A stretch of DNA of 64,000 nt from Streptomyces sp. T12 (GCF_028736035.1 NZ_CP117866.1:8907001-8971000), one strand, 5' to 3'. Counted from the first letter of the stretch, positions 8,032 to 17,884 are shown. Notes: generated from the letters alone by a model not told the origin. Program-made: numbers and translations.

Positions 8032-8093
8032 CAACTCAAAGGCGGCTTTCGGACTTCCTAGCCTTCTCGCACACCGAGCGACCGGAGGTCCCG

Positions 8094-8936
8094 ATGAGCC
8101 AAGTGATCCGTGCCGCCCTCTTCCAGACCGCCTGGACCGGCGACAAGGAATCGATGATCCAGGTACACGAGCAGGCGGCCCGCGACGCGGCCGCGCAGGG
8201 TGCTCAGGTCCTGTGCTTCCAGGAGCTGTTCTACGGGCCGTACTTCTGCCAGGTCCAGGACAAGGCGTTCTACGAGTACGCCGAGCAGATCCCGGACGGC
8301 CCGATCGTCAAGCGCTTCCAGGCGCTCGCCAAGGAACTGGGGCTCGTCCTGATCCTGCCGATGTACGAGGAGGAGCAGCCCGGCGTCCTCTACAACACGG
8401 CCGCGGTGATCGACGCGGACGGCTCGTACCTCGGCAAGTACCGCAAGCACCACATTCCCCAAGTGCCGGGATTCTGGGAGAAGTTCTACTTCCGTCCGGG
8501 CAACCTGGGCTGGCCGGTCTTCGACACCAAGGTCGGCAGGATCGGCGTCTACATCTGCTACGACCGGCACTTCCCCGAAGGCTGGCGGGCGCTGGGGCTC
8601 GCGGGTGCGGAGATCGTGTTCAACCCGTCGGCCACCTCGCGGGGTCTGTCCGCCTACCTGTGGCAGCTGGAGCAGCCGGCGGCCGCGGTCGCCAACGAGT
8701 ACTTCGTCGGTGCGATCAACCGGGTCGGCGTCGAGGAGCTGGGCGACAACGACTTCTACGGAACGACCTACTTCGTCGACCCGGAAGCCCAGTTCGTGGG
8801 CGAGGTGGCCAGCGACAAGGAGACCGAGCTGGTCGTCCGCGACCTGGACATGGCCAAGCTGCGCGAGGTGCGCGACCGCTGGCAGTTCTACCGCGACCGC
8901 CGTCCCGACGCGTACCCGCCGCTGACCGCGCCGTAG
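8094..8936 (+). CDS. Nitrilase-superfamily amidohydrolase, beta-ureidopropionase-like (copy 2)
   Basis: 280 residues, collinear without gaps with the protein at 4184 and, by eye, identical at about two thirds of positions. The same triad is kept: Glu44 (CFQELF), Lys118 (KYRKHHIP) and Cys155 (YICYDRHF). It is expected to open N-carbamoyl-beta-amino acids made by the dihydropyrimidinase encoded 98 bases downstream. Differences cluster around residues 22-60 and 73-98, near the entrance of the pocket, so the copies may have different substrate ranges (for example uracil- versus thymine- or hydantoin-derived). ATG 8094 follows GGAGG. A strong hairpin (8946-8986) follows the stop. Confidence 0.9.
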   Translation: MSQVIRAALFQTAWTGDKESMIQVHEQAARDAAAQGAQVLCFQELFYGPYFCQVQDKAFYEYAEQIPDGPIVKRFQALAKELGLVLILPMYEEEQPGVLYNTAAVIDADGSYLGKYRKHHIPQVPGFWEKFYFRPGNLGWPVFDTKVGRIGVYICYDRHFPEGWRALGLAGAEIVFNPSATSRGLSAYLWQLEQPAAAVANEYFVGAINRVGVEELGDNDFYGTTYFVDPEAQFVGEVASDKETELVVRDLDMAKLREVRDRWQFYRDRRPDAYPPLTAP

Positions 8937-8945
8937 CGGATCCGT

Positions 8946-8986
8946 GCACCGCCGGCCCGGCACACGGGGGGCCGGGCCGGCGGTGC
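8946..8986. terminator. Strong 16-bp hairpin between amidohydrolase copy 2 and dihydropyrimidinase
   Basis: GCACCGCCGGCCCGGC (8946-8961) pairs perfectly with GCCGGGCCGGCGGTGC (8971-8986) around a 9-base loop, starting 9 bases after the stop at 8936. There is no T-run, as is usual for Streptomyces terminators. It either ends the upstream transcript or attenuates readthrough into the gene at 9034. Confidence 0.7.
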
Positions 8987-9033
8987 CGGACGACTTGCAC
9001 GAACCCAGTGTCGACCACGGTAGGAGAAGGAGC

Positions 9034-10437
9034 ATGAGCAGCCGTACCGTCATCCGCGGTGGTCTCGTCATCACCGCGTCCGACGAAATGCACGCCGACG
9101 TCCTGATCGAGGACGGCCGCATCGCCGCACTCGCCGCGAGCGGCACCCCGGCCGCCGAGGCCTGGACGGCCGAGCGGACCATCGACGCGACCGGGAAGTA
9201 CGTGATCCCGGGCGGCGTCGACGCCCACACCCACATGGAGCTGCCGTTCGGCGGCACCTTCGCCTCCGACACCTTCGAGACCGGCACCCGGGCCGCCGCC
9301 TGGGGCGGCACGACCACGATCATCGACTTCGCCGTGCAGAGCGTCGGCCACTCGCTGCGTGAGGGCCTCGACGCCTGGCACGCGAAGGCCGAGGGCACCT
9401 GCGCGATCGACTACGGCTTCCACCTGATCGTCTCCGATGTGAACCAGGAGACGCTCAAGGAGATGGATCTGCTGGTCGAGGAAGGCGTGACCAGCTTCAA
9501 GCAGTTCATGGCCTACCCGGGGGTGTTCTACTCCGACGACGGCCAGATCCTGCGCGCCATGCAGCGCTCCGCCGAGAACGGCGGCCTGATCATGATGCAC
9601 GCCGAGAACGGCATCGCGATCGACGTACTGGTCGAGCAGGCGCTGGCGAGGGGGGAGACCGACCCGCGCTACCACGGGGAGGTGCGCAAGTCGCTCCTCG
9701 AGGCCGAGGCCACCCACCGTGCCATCCGGCTCGCCCAGGTCGCGGGAGCTCCCCTGTACGTCGTGCACGTCTCGGCGATGGAGGCGGTCGCCGAGCTGGC
9801 CAGGGCGCGCGACGAGGGGCTGAACGTCTTCGGCGAGACCTGCCCGCAGTACCTGTTCCTGTCCACCGACAACCTCGCCGAGCCGGACTTCGAGGGCGCG
9901 AAGTACGTGTGCTCGACGCCGCTGCGGCCCAAGGAGCACCAGGCCCAGCTGTGGAAGGGGCTGCGGACGAACGACCTCCAGGTCGTCTCCACCGACCACT
10001 GCCCCTTCTGCTTCGTGGGCCAGAAGGAGCTGGGGCGAGGGGACTTCTCCAAGATCCCCAACGGCCTTCCCGGCGTCGAGAACCGTATGGACCTGCTCCA
10101 CCAGGCCGTCGTCGACGGCCACATCTCACGCCGCCGCTGGATCGAGATCGCCTGCGCGACCCCGGCCCGGATGTTCGGCATGTACCCGAAGAAGGGCACG
10201 ATCGCGCCGGGCGCGGACGCCGACGTCGTGATCTACGACCCGGGAGCCGAGCAGGTCATGTCCGCCGTCACGCACCACATGAACGTCGACTACTCGGCGT
10301 ACGAGGGCAAGCGCACCACCGGCCGGGTCGAGACGGTCCTCTCGCGCGGCGAACTCGTCATCACCGAGCGGGAGTACACCGGGCGCGCCGGGCACGGCGT
10401 CTACACCCCCCGTTCCACCTGTCAGTACCTCAATTAG
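9034..10437 (+). CDS. hydA: Dihydropyrimidinase (D-hydantoinase)
   Basis: Opens 5,6-dihydrouracil or hydantoins to N-carbamoyl amino acids in the cytoplasm. Seen: 467 residues of the amidohydrolase superfamily. It has the metal HxH motif GGVDAHTHMELPFGG (about residues 61-66), the lysine that is carbamylated in the family in TSFKQFMAYPG (about 155), metal and substrate histidines in MMHAENG (about 187) and VVHVSAMEA (about 244), and the metal Asp region VSTDHCPF (about 320). ATG 9034 is preceded by AGGAGAAGGAG, an excellent ribosome binding site, which decides against earlier in-frame codons. It is followed 11 bases later by the LLM oxidoreductase gene, probably cotranscribed. Confidence 0.95.
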   Translation: MSSRTVIRGGLVITASDEMHADVLIEDGRIAALAASGTPAAEAWTAERTIDATGKYVIPGGVDAHTHMELPFGGTFASDTFETGTRAAAWGGTTTIIDFAVQSVGHSLREGLDAWHAKAEGTCAIDYGFHLIVSDVNQETLKEMDLLVEEGVTSFKQFMAYPGVFYSDDGQILRAMQRSAENGGLIMMHAENGIAIDVLVEQALARGETDPRYHGEVRKSLLEAEATHRAIRLAQVAGAPLYVVHVSAMEAVAELARARDEGLNVFGETCPQYLFLSTDNLAEPDFEGAKYVCSTPLRPKEHQAQLWKGLRTNDLQVVSTDHCPFCFVGQKELGRGDFSKIPNGLPGVENRMDLLHQAVVDGHISRRRWIEIACATPARMFGMYPKKGTIAPGADADVVIYDPGAEQVMSAVTHHMNVDYSAYEGKRTTGRVETVLSRGELVITEREYTGRAGHGVYTPRSTCQYLN

Positions 10438-10448
10438 GAGCGGAGTAC

Positions 10449-11471
10449 ATGGACTTCGGACTCGTCCTGCAGACCGACCCGCCGGCCTCGCGGGTCGTCA
10501 GCCTGATGAAGCGCGCCGAGCGCAGCGGCTTCACGTACGGCTGGACCTTCGACTCCGCCGTGCTGTGGCAGGAGCCGTTCGTGATCTACAGCCAGATCCT
10601 GGCGAACACGCAGAAGCTGAAGGTCGGCACGATGGTCACCAACCCGGGCACCCGCACCTGGGAGGTCACCGCCTCCACCTTCGCCACCCTCAACGACATG
10701 TTCGGCAACCGCACGGTCTGCGGCATCGGCCGCGGTGACTCGGCCATGCGCGTCGCCGGCCGCAAGCCCAACACGCTCGCCCGCATCAGCGACGCCATGA
10801 AGGTCATCCGGGCACTGGGGCGCGGCGACGAGGCCGACCTCGGCGGCGGCACGGTCGTCAGGTTCCCGTGGATCAAGGAGGGCGCCGAACTCCCCGTATG
10901 GATGGCGGCGTACGGGCCCAAGGCCCTGAAGATGACCGGCGAGGAGGCCGACGGGTTCATCCTGCAGCTCGCCGACCTCTATCTGACCGAGTACATGGTC
11001 AAGGCCGTGAAGGACGCGGCGGTCGCGGCCGGGCGCAACCCCGACGACGTCAAGATCTGCGTCGCCGCCCCCGCGTACGTCACCGAGGACGACTCGCCCG
11101 AGGCGCTCGCCCACGCACGCGAGCAGTGCCGCTGGTTCGGCGGGATGGTCGGCAACCACGTCGCCGACCTGGTCGCCAAGTACGGGGAGCACTCCGCCGC
11201 CGTACCCGACGAACTCACCGACTACATCAAGGCGCGCGAGGGGTACGACTACTCCCATCACGGGCGCGCCGACAACCCGGACACCCAGTTCGTGCCCGAC
11301 GAGATCGTCGACCGGTTCTGCCTCATCGGACCGGCCGAGAAACACATCGAGAAGCTGAACGCGCTGCGTGAGCTGGGCGTCGACCAGTTCGCCGTCTACG
11401 ACATGCACGACGCGCAGGAAGCCGTCATCGACGCGTACGGATCGACGGTCATCCCCGCGATCAACGCCTGA
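10449..11471 (+). CDS. LLM-class flavin-dependent oxidoreductase linked to dihydropyrimidinase
   Basis: 340 residues of the luciferase-like TIM-barrel family (bacterial luciferase / F420-dependent tetrahydromethanopterin reductase relatives). Seen: N-terminal DFGLVLQTDPPASRVVSLMK, the core RTVCGIGRGDSAMRVAGRKP (about 92-111) and ELPVWMAAYGPKALKMTGEEADG (about 145-167), typical of the branch that TIGR-type models call F420-dependent. ATG 10449 follows GGAGCGGAG. It is tightly coupled to the dihydropyrimidinase. Inference: it may catalyse a redox step on the pyrimidine or hydantoin ring, since no dihydropyrimidine dehydrogenase is present in this window. The cofactor (FMN or F420) cannot be told from sequence alone. 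Confidence 0.85.
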   Translation: MDFGLVLQTDPPASRVVSLMKRAERSGFTYGWTFDSAVLWQEPFVIYSQILANTQKLKVGTMVTNPGTRTWEVTASTFATLNDMFGNRTVCGIGRGDSAMRVAGRKPNTLARISDAMKVIRALGRGDEADLGGGTVVRFPWIKEGAELPVWMAAYGPKALKMTGEEADGFILQLADLYLTEYMVKAVKDAAVAAGRNPDDVKICVAAPAYVTEDDSPEALAHAREQCRWFGGMVGNHVADLVAKYGEHSAAVPDELTDYIKAREGYDYSHHGRADNPDTQFVPDEIVDRFCLIGPAEKHIEKLNALRELGVDQFAVYDMHDAQEAVIDAYGSTVIPAINA

Positions 11472-11534
11472 TCGCAGCCGACGAGTTCGACACACACCCA
11501 GTCCCTCCGCTCCACTGACCCCCCACCTTGTTCC

Positions 11535-11560
11535 CCCCTCCCCGCCGTCCCGGGGAGGGG
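11535..11560. terminator. Hairpin between the LLM oxidoreductase and the permease
   Basis: CCCCTCCCCG (11535-11544) and CGGGGAGGGG (11551-11560) form a perfect 10-bp stem with a 6-base loop, 64 bases after the stop at 11471. It is likely a factor-assisted terminator that separates the catabolic operon from the permease gene. Confidence 0.6.
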
Positions 11561-11616
11561 TCCAAGGCCCCCGCACGGCCTATCCATCCCGTCCCGCATT
11601 GTCGATTGGCCTGCCC

Positions 11617-13164
<1,548 letters not shown>

Positions 13165-13188
13165 GCCCGCCGTGAAAGGACGTGAGGA

Positions 13189-13213
13189 GGACGGTCAGCC
13201 CTGCTGGCCGTCC
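13189..13213. terminator. Bidirectional terminator between the permease and the DUF3558-like gene
   Basis: GGACGG-t-CAG (13189-13198) pairs with CTG-g-CCGTCC (13204-13213) around a 5-base loop. The hairpin overlaps the stop codon of the minus-strand gene and follows the permease stop by 24 bases, so it can serve both converging genes. Confidence 0.5.
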
Positions 13214-13857
13214 TCCAGCGCGGCCACCGCCTCCTTGGCCGCCTTGATGGCGCCCTTGTTGATGTCGTCCGTGCTGGGCGCCTCTTTCGACTCGAAGTCG
13301 CTTCCGCTGTAGGTGATGGAGACCAGCGCGTTGGATGCGCGGATCATCACCACGCCCTCTCGGGTCTGCTGCTTGTCCTCGGTGGTGAGGTTCACGACGG
13401 AGTACCCGGCGTCGCCGATGCCGGGGACGGCGCCTCCGCCGCTCTTGTTCGCGACGCGCTCCTTGTAGGACTTCTCCGCCGCGTCGTCCGACGCGGTGAT
13501 CTCGAAGGACACGTCCAGCCAGCGGTAGTCGTAGCCCTTGAGCGCGTTCCACGAGCAGGTGCGGCGCAGCTTGGAGTCCGTCGAGGGGATCTCCTTGCCG
13601 GCCGTCTTGGCGCCCGGAACGAGCGACTTGATCGTTTTCGTGCTCAGGCTGTCGCACGGCGCGGGAGCGGCGGCGTACGTCTTCGAGACCGCCGCCGTCG
13701 CGGGGGCCGAGGGCGAGTCGTCGCCGCTCTTCTGCGCCGCCGGTTGGTCGGCGGCCTGCGTCGCTGGTCCGGACGACAGTGCCCAGCCCGCCGCGGCGAG
13801 CACGACGACGGGCGACAGGCGCGCGGTGAGGGCGAGCGGCAAGGGAAGAGAACGCAC
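13195..13857 (-). CDS. Secreted DUF3558-like protein
   Basis: 220 residues. Seen: an N-terminal signal sequence (MRSLPLPLALTARLSPVVVL followed by AAAGWALSSGPATQAA), then a Ser/Ala/Pro linker and a compact domain with CDSLSTKTIKSLVPG (about 68-82) and RRTCSWNALKG (about 95-105). The paired cysteines of this pattern are typical of actinobacterial DUF3558 exported proteins. Most relatives are lipoproteins, but no lipobox cysteine is present here, so this one is probably released or cleaved by signal peptidase I. GTG at 13857 is the only start that keeps the charged n-region. The function is unknown; a cell-surface role is likely. Confidence 0.8.
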   Translation of the reverse strand: MRSLPLPLALTARLSPVVVLAAAGWALSSGPATQAADQPAAQKSGDDSPSAPATAAVSKTYAAAPAPCDSLSTKTIKSLVPGAKTAGKEIPSTDSKLRRTCSWNALKGYDYRWLDVSFEITASDDAAEKSYKERVANKSGGGAVPGIGDAGYSVVNLTTEDKQQTREGVVMIRASNALVSITYSGSDFESKEAPSTDDINKGAIKAAKEAVAALEDGQQG

Positions 13858-14007
13858 GGCGCACTTTTCGTGGGGGACGGTGCGGAGGGAGTCCGCACTG
13901 CGGACGGGACGCCAGTGTCACATGACTCTCTGTGGGGCGGAAGTGCCAACTCGCTCCGTGCTGACGCCGTTACGGGAGGGGCGCAATTACGTGGTGCCCT
14001 GGGTGAG

Positions 14008-15015
14008 TTACGTGGCCTCCCGGGCGATTTGGCCGGAAAGTGAGCTTTCGATGCGGTCGACGGCCACGAAGGCGCCGTACGCGACGAGATGCACCAGGCA
14101 GTGGTCGGTGTGCTCCGGTCGGCGCCAGGCCGCAACGTCCTCGGCCGTGATGCGGTACGGCGCGAGGGCGGCCAGCAGGGCCAGGCGCGCCGCCGGACGC
14201 TCCCGGCGGTCCGGGAACCCGTCCGGGGTGAGCGGCGGATGTGTTCCGTCCCAGTCCTGGAGGGTTTGCTCCACGAGGTGATGGTCGTCGGTGTCGAGCA
14301 GGCCCGCGCCCCTCATGGCCGCCCTGAGCAGCGCCGCGTACGCGAGACCGACGGGCGTGCCGCCCGCCCATGCGGGAGCTTCGCCGGGATCGACGTCGTC
14401 GAGCAGCGCGAGGGAGATGCCGGGCCGGGCGGGGCGGCGCACGGTCCGGGCGAGCGTGCGGCCCGCGAGGCTGCGCACCGCCCGGAAGCGCTGGGCGCCC
14501 GCGGGGAGCAGGTTCTCGGTCAGCAGGGCCGACGCGATCCGATTGATGAAGTGGAAGGTGAGCGCGGTGCCGAGATAGGCGGGGGCGTGCTCGCGCGGGA
14601 AGGGATACGGCTCCAGGGCGGCGCCGGGCACGCGTGTGTGCCGCCCCCAGGCGAGCAGGCGCGCGTGCTCCTCGTTCCGCGGTTGCTCCCCGCGGGCCAG
14701 GCGTTCGGCGAGCGCGTGGTCGCCGGTGGCGTGCAGCAGCACGGTGTGCGCGTCCACGCAGAACGGGCACTTGTTGGCGAGCGAGACCCCGAGGGCCACC
14801 AGTTCCTTGCCGGTCCGGCTGCCCGCCCCCGCGATGAGCGACTCGCGCATCAACGCCCAGGTGGGGGCGAGGAGTTCGGGTGCGGAGGACAGGACCACGA
14901 AGGTGACGGGCTCGGCGATGCCGAAGTCCAGGGCGATCTGGGCGTACACCTCGGCGACGGTGCCGGTGGCCGACTTCGGGGGGAGGGGTTCGGTGTGACG
15001 GAAGGGTGTGGACAT
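14008..15015 (-). CDS. AhpD-like / carboxymuconolactone decarboxylase-family protein
   Basis: 335 residues. Seen: an AhpD core with the redox motif ANKCPFCVDAHTVLLHATGD (about 84-103), which contains the CxxC...H arrangement used for thiol-disulfide peroxidase activity. Relatives act as alkylhydroperoxidases. The C-terminal half (about 150-335) is alpha-helical and is not part of the classical AhpD domain, so the protein is about twice the usual length of a single AhpD domain. ATG 15015 (MSTPFRHTEPL). It diverges from the two-component kinase. The substrate is not known. Confidence 0.8.
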   Translation of the reverse strand: MSTPFRHTEPLPPKSATGTVAEVYAQIALDFGIAEPVTFVVLSSAPELLAPTWALMRESLIAGAGSRTGKELVALGVSLANKCPFCVDAHTVLLHATGDHALAERLARGEQPRNEEHARLLAWGRHTRVPGAALEPYPFPREHAPAYLGTALTFHFINRIASALLTENLLPAGAQRFRAVRSLAGRTLARTVRRPARPGISLALLDDVDPGEAPAWAGGTPVGLAYAALLRAAMRGAGLLDTDDHHLVEQTLQDWDGTHPPLTPDGFPDRRERPAARLALLAALAPYRITAEDVAAWRRPEHTDHCLVHLVAYGAFVAVDRIESSLSGQIAREAT

Positions 15016-15105
15016 GGGCAGCAGCGTGCGCTGCCGGGGTGGGCCGGGTCGTCGTACCGCCGAAGGCAGTCGGTGCTGCGTCGGCCGGTCGGGCCGGGGC
15101 CGGGC

Positions 15106-15176
15106 ACTACTGCGTGGGGAGTAGTCCGGGAGCCGTCCACAGGGGTGACGTCGCTGTCGGTGGGGCGGTCTAGTGT
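15106..15176 (+). promoter_or_regulatory. Inverted repeat and leaderless -10 element upstream of the histidine kinase
   Basis: ACTACT-N8-AGTAGT (15106-15125) is a perfect 6-8-6 inverted repeat in the divergent region. TAGTGT (15171-15176) is followed by 6 bases and the ATG at 15183, which fits a leaderless transcript. The response regulator encoded downstream could bind the repeat. A convincing -35 box is not visible. Confidence 0.45.
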
Positions 15177-15182
15177 GCGGGC

Positions 15183-16286
15183 ATGAGCGGGCTTCGGATC
15201 ACACGCGGGCGGCTCGTCGACCTGGCCGTGGCGGTCGTGGTCGGCGTGATCGTCGTGCTCGCCGCCGTGGCGGACGGACGCGCCGGACCCGTCGACTGCG
15301 CGCTGATCGCGGTCGGTTCGCTGGCCCTGGCCGCGCACCGCACGGCTCCGCGCGTGGTGCTCGCGGTCACCACCGCCGGCCTGCTCGCCGCAGTCGTCCA
15401 CGCCGGGCCCGCGAGCAGCCTGGCCGTCCCCGTCGTGGGCGCGGTGCACACGGCGTCGCGGACCGGACACCGGGGCACGGCCGCGGCGGCCGCCGCCGTC
15501 TTCCTCGGCGGCTACGTGGCGGCGGGCTCGGCGGGCTCGGACGTCACGCGGGAGGCGCTGCTGCTCGCCGGCTGGTTCCTGTGCGCGGTGGTGACGGGCC
15601 TGGCCGACCGCAACTGGCAGGCGTATCTGCGCCAGACCGAGCAGCGCGCCCTGGAGGCCGAACGCACCCGGGAGGAGGCGGCGCTGCGCAGAGCGGGCGA
15701 GGAACGTCTGCGCATAGCACGGGAGTTGCACGACTCCCTCACCCACAGCATCTCGATCGTCAAGCTCCAGGCGGGCGTCGCCGTGCACCTGGCCCGCAAG
15801 CGTGGCGAGGAGGTGCCGCCCGCGCTGCTCGCCATCCAGGAGGCGAGCGGGGAGGCGATGCGGGAGCTGCGCGCCACGCTGGAGGTGCTGCGCACGGACG
15901 AGCCCACCGGCACGCCCGCGCTGCTCGTGGAGCGGGCGCGGGCGGCGGGTCTCGCGGTCGAACTGACGGTGACGGGGGAGGAGCGGCCGCTGGCGGCGAC
16001 GGTCGACCGGGCGATGTACCGCATCGTCCAGGAGGCCTTGACGAACGCGGCGCGGCACGCGGGCCCGGCGAAGGTGACCGTTCAACTCGGCTACAGCGAG
16101 GGCGAGTTGACGGTCCGTGTCGAGGACGACGGCACCGCCGACCCGGCCGTCCCGCCCACCCCCGGCATCGGTCTGACCGGCATGCGCGAACGCGTCACGG
16201 CCCTCGGCGGCACCCTGCACGCCGCCCCGCGCGCCGAGGGCGGATTCGCGGTGCGGGCACGGCTGCCGCTGGGGGAGACGGGATGA
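15183..16286 (+). CDS. NarL-type two-component sensor histidine kinase
   Basis: 367 residues. Seen: four to five hydrophobic membrane segments (about 10-150), a short coiled linker (QTEQRALEAERTREEAALRR), the HisKA_3 dimerisation motif RIARELHDSLTHSISIVKLQ with the phospho-accepting His at about residue 184, and a HATPase domain with N box IVQEALTNAARHAG (about 281-294) and G boxes VEDDGTADP and GIGLTGMRERV. No extracellular sensor domain is evident, so the signal is probably membrane-borne. It pairs with the response regulator at 16339. The two are separated only by a duplicated 23-nt stretch. Confidence 0.93.
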   Translation: MSGLRITRGRLVDLAVAVVVGVIVVLAAVADGRAGPVDCALIAVGSLALAAHRTAPRVVLAVTTAGLLAAVVHAGPASSLAVPVVGAVHTASRTGHRGTAAAAAAVFLGGYVAAGSAGSDVTREALLLAGWFLCAVVTGLADRNWQAYLRQTEQRALEAERTREEAALRRAGEERLRIARELHDSLTHSISIVKLQAGVAVHLARKRGEEVPPALLAIQEASGEAMRELRATLEVLRTDEPTGTPALLVERARAAGLAVELTVTGEERPLAATVDRAMYRIVQEALTNAARHAGPAKVTVQLGYSEGELTVRVEDDGTADPAVPPTPGIGLTGMRERVTALGGTLHAAPRAEGGFAVRARLPLGETG

Positions 16287-16287
16287 G

Positions 16288-16338
16288 GACGGGGCGACGG
16301 GGGCGGCGGGACAAGGACGGGGCGACGGGGGCGGCGGC
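16288..16338 (+). repeat. 23-nt perfect direct repeat between kinase and response regulator genes
   Basis: The 23-base segment 16288-16310 (beginning GGACGGGGCGACGGGG) recurs exactly at 16316-16338, separated by 5 bases. The second copy ends directly before the ATG of the response regulator and contributes its G-rich ribosome binding region. It looks like a recent tandem duplication that spaced two genes which were formerly closer. Confidence 0.7.
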
Positions 16339-17013
16339 ATGACGGATGACGTGATCAGGGTGGCGCTCGTCGACGACCAGGCGCTGATGCGGGCGGGATT
16401 CCGGGCCCTGCTGGACGCCGAGGACGGCATCGAGGTGGTCGGCGAGGCGGCGGACGGCGAGCGGGGCGTGGAACTGATCCGCGCGCAGGTCCCCGACATC
16501 GCGCTGATCGACGTACAGATGCCGGTGATGACGGGCATCGAGGCGACGCGCAGGATCGCCGCGGACCCGGCCCTGGCACCGGTCCGCGTGGTCATCCTGA
16601 CGAACTACGGCCACGACGAGTACGTCTTCGAGGCCCTGCGGGCCGGCGCCAGCGGCTTCCTGCTGAAGGACACCGAACCGGCCGACCTGCTCCAGGCGAT
16701 CGAAGTGGTGGCACGCGGCGAGGCGCTGCTGTCCCCGTCGGTGACCCGCACTCTGATCGGCGAGTTCGTCTCCCGCCCACCCGACCGGGCCACCGCGCCC
16801 GGCCTGGAGTGCCTGACGCGCCGCGAACGCGAGGTGACGGCTCTGGCGGCGCGGGGGCTGACGAACGAGGAGATCGCCGAGCACATGGTGATCAGCCCCT
16901 TCACGGCGAAGACCCACATCAGCAGGGCGATGACGAAGCTGGGGGCGCGGGATCGGGCGCAGTTGGTGGTGTTCGCCTATGAGTCGGGGCTGGTGACGGC
17001 GCGCGGGGCATAA
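16339..17013 (+). CDS. NarL/LuxR-family response regulator
   Basis: 224 residues. The receiver domain (1-120) keeps the acidic pair in VALVDDQALMRAGF, the phospho-acceptor Asp in DIALIDVQMPVMTG (about residue 55) and the conserved Lys in GASGFLLKD (about 106). The C-terminal LuxR-type HTH (about 155-220) reads LTRREREVTALAARGLTNEE and KTHISRAMTKLGARDRAQLV. It is thus a complete, phosphorylatable partner of the kinase at 15183. Regulated genes cannot be named. A likely target is its own divergent promoter region with the ACTACT/AGTAGT repeat. Confidence 0.93.
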   Translation: MTDDVIRVALVDDQALMRAGFRALLDAEDGIEVVGEAADGERGVELIRAQVPDIALIDVQMPVMTGIEATRRIAADPALAPVRVVILTNYGHDEYVFEALRAGASGFLLKDTEPADLLQAIEVVARGEALLSPSVTRTLIGEFVSRPPDRATAPGLECLTRREREVTALAARGLTNEEIAEHMVISPFTAKTHISRAMTKLGARDRAQLVVFAYESGLVTARGA

Positions 17014-17053
17014 CCCGTTGCGCTGGGCGGACGGCGATCAGCAATCTGAGGTG

Positions 17054-17884
17054 ATGACCGAGACGACGGACGCGAAACGGCCTGCCCTGCGCGAGGAGAT
17101 CCTCGCCTACTACACACAAGGCAAGGAGGACGACCGGCTCAGAGAGGGCGGAGCCCCAGCCGGGCGGCTGGAGTTCTGGCGTACGCAGGACGTGCTGCGA
17201 CGGTTGTTACCCGCGGCACCCGCGTGCGTGCTGGACGTCGGAGGCGGCAGCGGGGTGCATGCGGAGTGGCTCGCGCAGGACGGCTACGAGGTCGAGCTCA
17301 TCGATCCCGTGCCGCTCCATGTCGAGCAGGCCGCCCGGATACCCGGCGTCACCGCCCGCGCCGGCGACGCGCGCGAGTTGCCCGCCTCCGATGCCGCGTA
17401 CGACGTGGTGCTCATGCTGGGCCCGCTCTACCACCTGCCTGAACGGGCGGACCGGGTAGGGGCGTTGACCGAGGCGTACCGGGCGGTCCGGCCGGGCGGG
17501 CTGGTGGTCGCGGCCACCATCAACCGCTTCGCACAGCTGCACGACCTCCTGCGTGAGGAGCGCTACTTCATCCCCCTGCACCGCGAACGGACCGATGCCG
17601 TCCTGGCGGACGGCCGACACCCCTACCACGAGGACGGGTTCTTCACCGTCGCCCACTTCGCCCAACCCGACGAGGTGCCCACGGAGTTCGCCGGGGCCGG
17701 ACTCACCGTCGAGGGTCAGTACGGCATCGAGGGCGTCGCCTGGCTCATGGGCGGCGTCGAGGACTGGCTCGACGACCCGGACCGTCGTGAGGCCGTCCTG
17801 GCGGCGAGTCGGCGCATCGAGTCCGAGCCCAGCCTCCTCGGCACCAGCGGGCACCTGCTGACCGCGGGCAGACGGTTGCCGTAG
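17054..17884 (+). CDS. Class I SAM-dependent methyltransferase
   Basis: 276 residues with the SAM-binding motif I VLDVGGGSGVHAEWL (about 57-71), the acidic motif ELIDPVP after strand 2 (about 81-87), motif II-like YDVVLMLGPLYHLPE (about 115-129) and motif III RPGGLVVAA. These are typical of UbiE/Methyltransf_11-type small-molecule methyltransferases. ATG 17054 (MTETTDAKRP) is preceded by the weak purine run CTGAGGTG. It stands alone between the response regulator and the gamma-glutamyltransferase. The substrate is unknown. Confidence 0.88.
   Translation: MTETTDAKRPALREEILAYYTQGKEDDRLREGGAPAGRLEFWRTQDVLRRLLPAAPACVLDVGGGSGVHAEWLAQDGYEVELIDPVPLHVEQAARIPGVTARAGDARELPASDAAYDVVLMLGPLYHLPERADRVGALTEAYRAVRPGGLVVAATINRFAQLHDLLREERYFIPLHRERTDAVLADGRHPYHEDGFFTVAHFAQPDEVPTEFAGAGLTVEGQYGIEGVAWLMGGVEDWLDDPDRREAVLAASRRIESEPSLLGTSGHLLTAGRRLP

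Noticed and set aside
5970..8039. Minus-strand frame of 689 codons across the aminotransferase end and PucR
   Set aside because: Spans three genes with clear motifs on the other strand; no recognisable protein.
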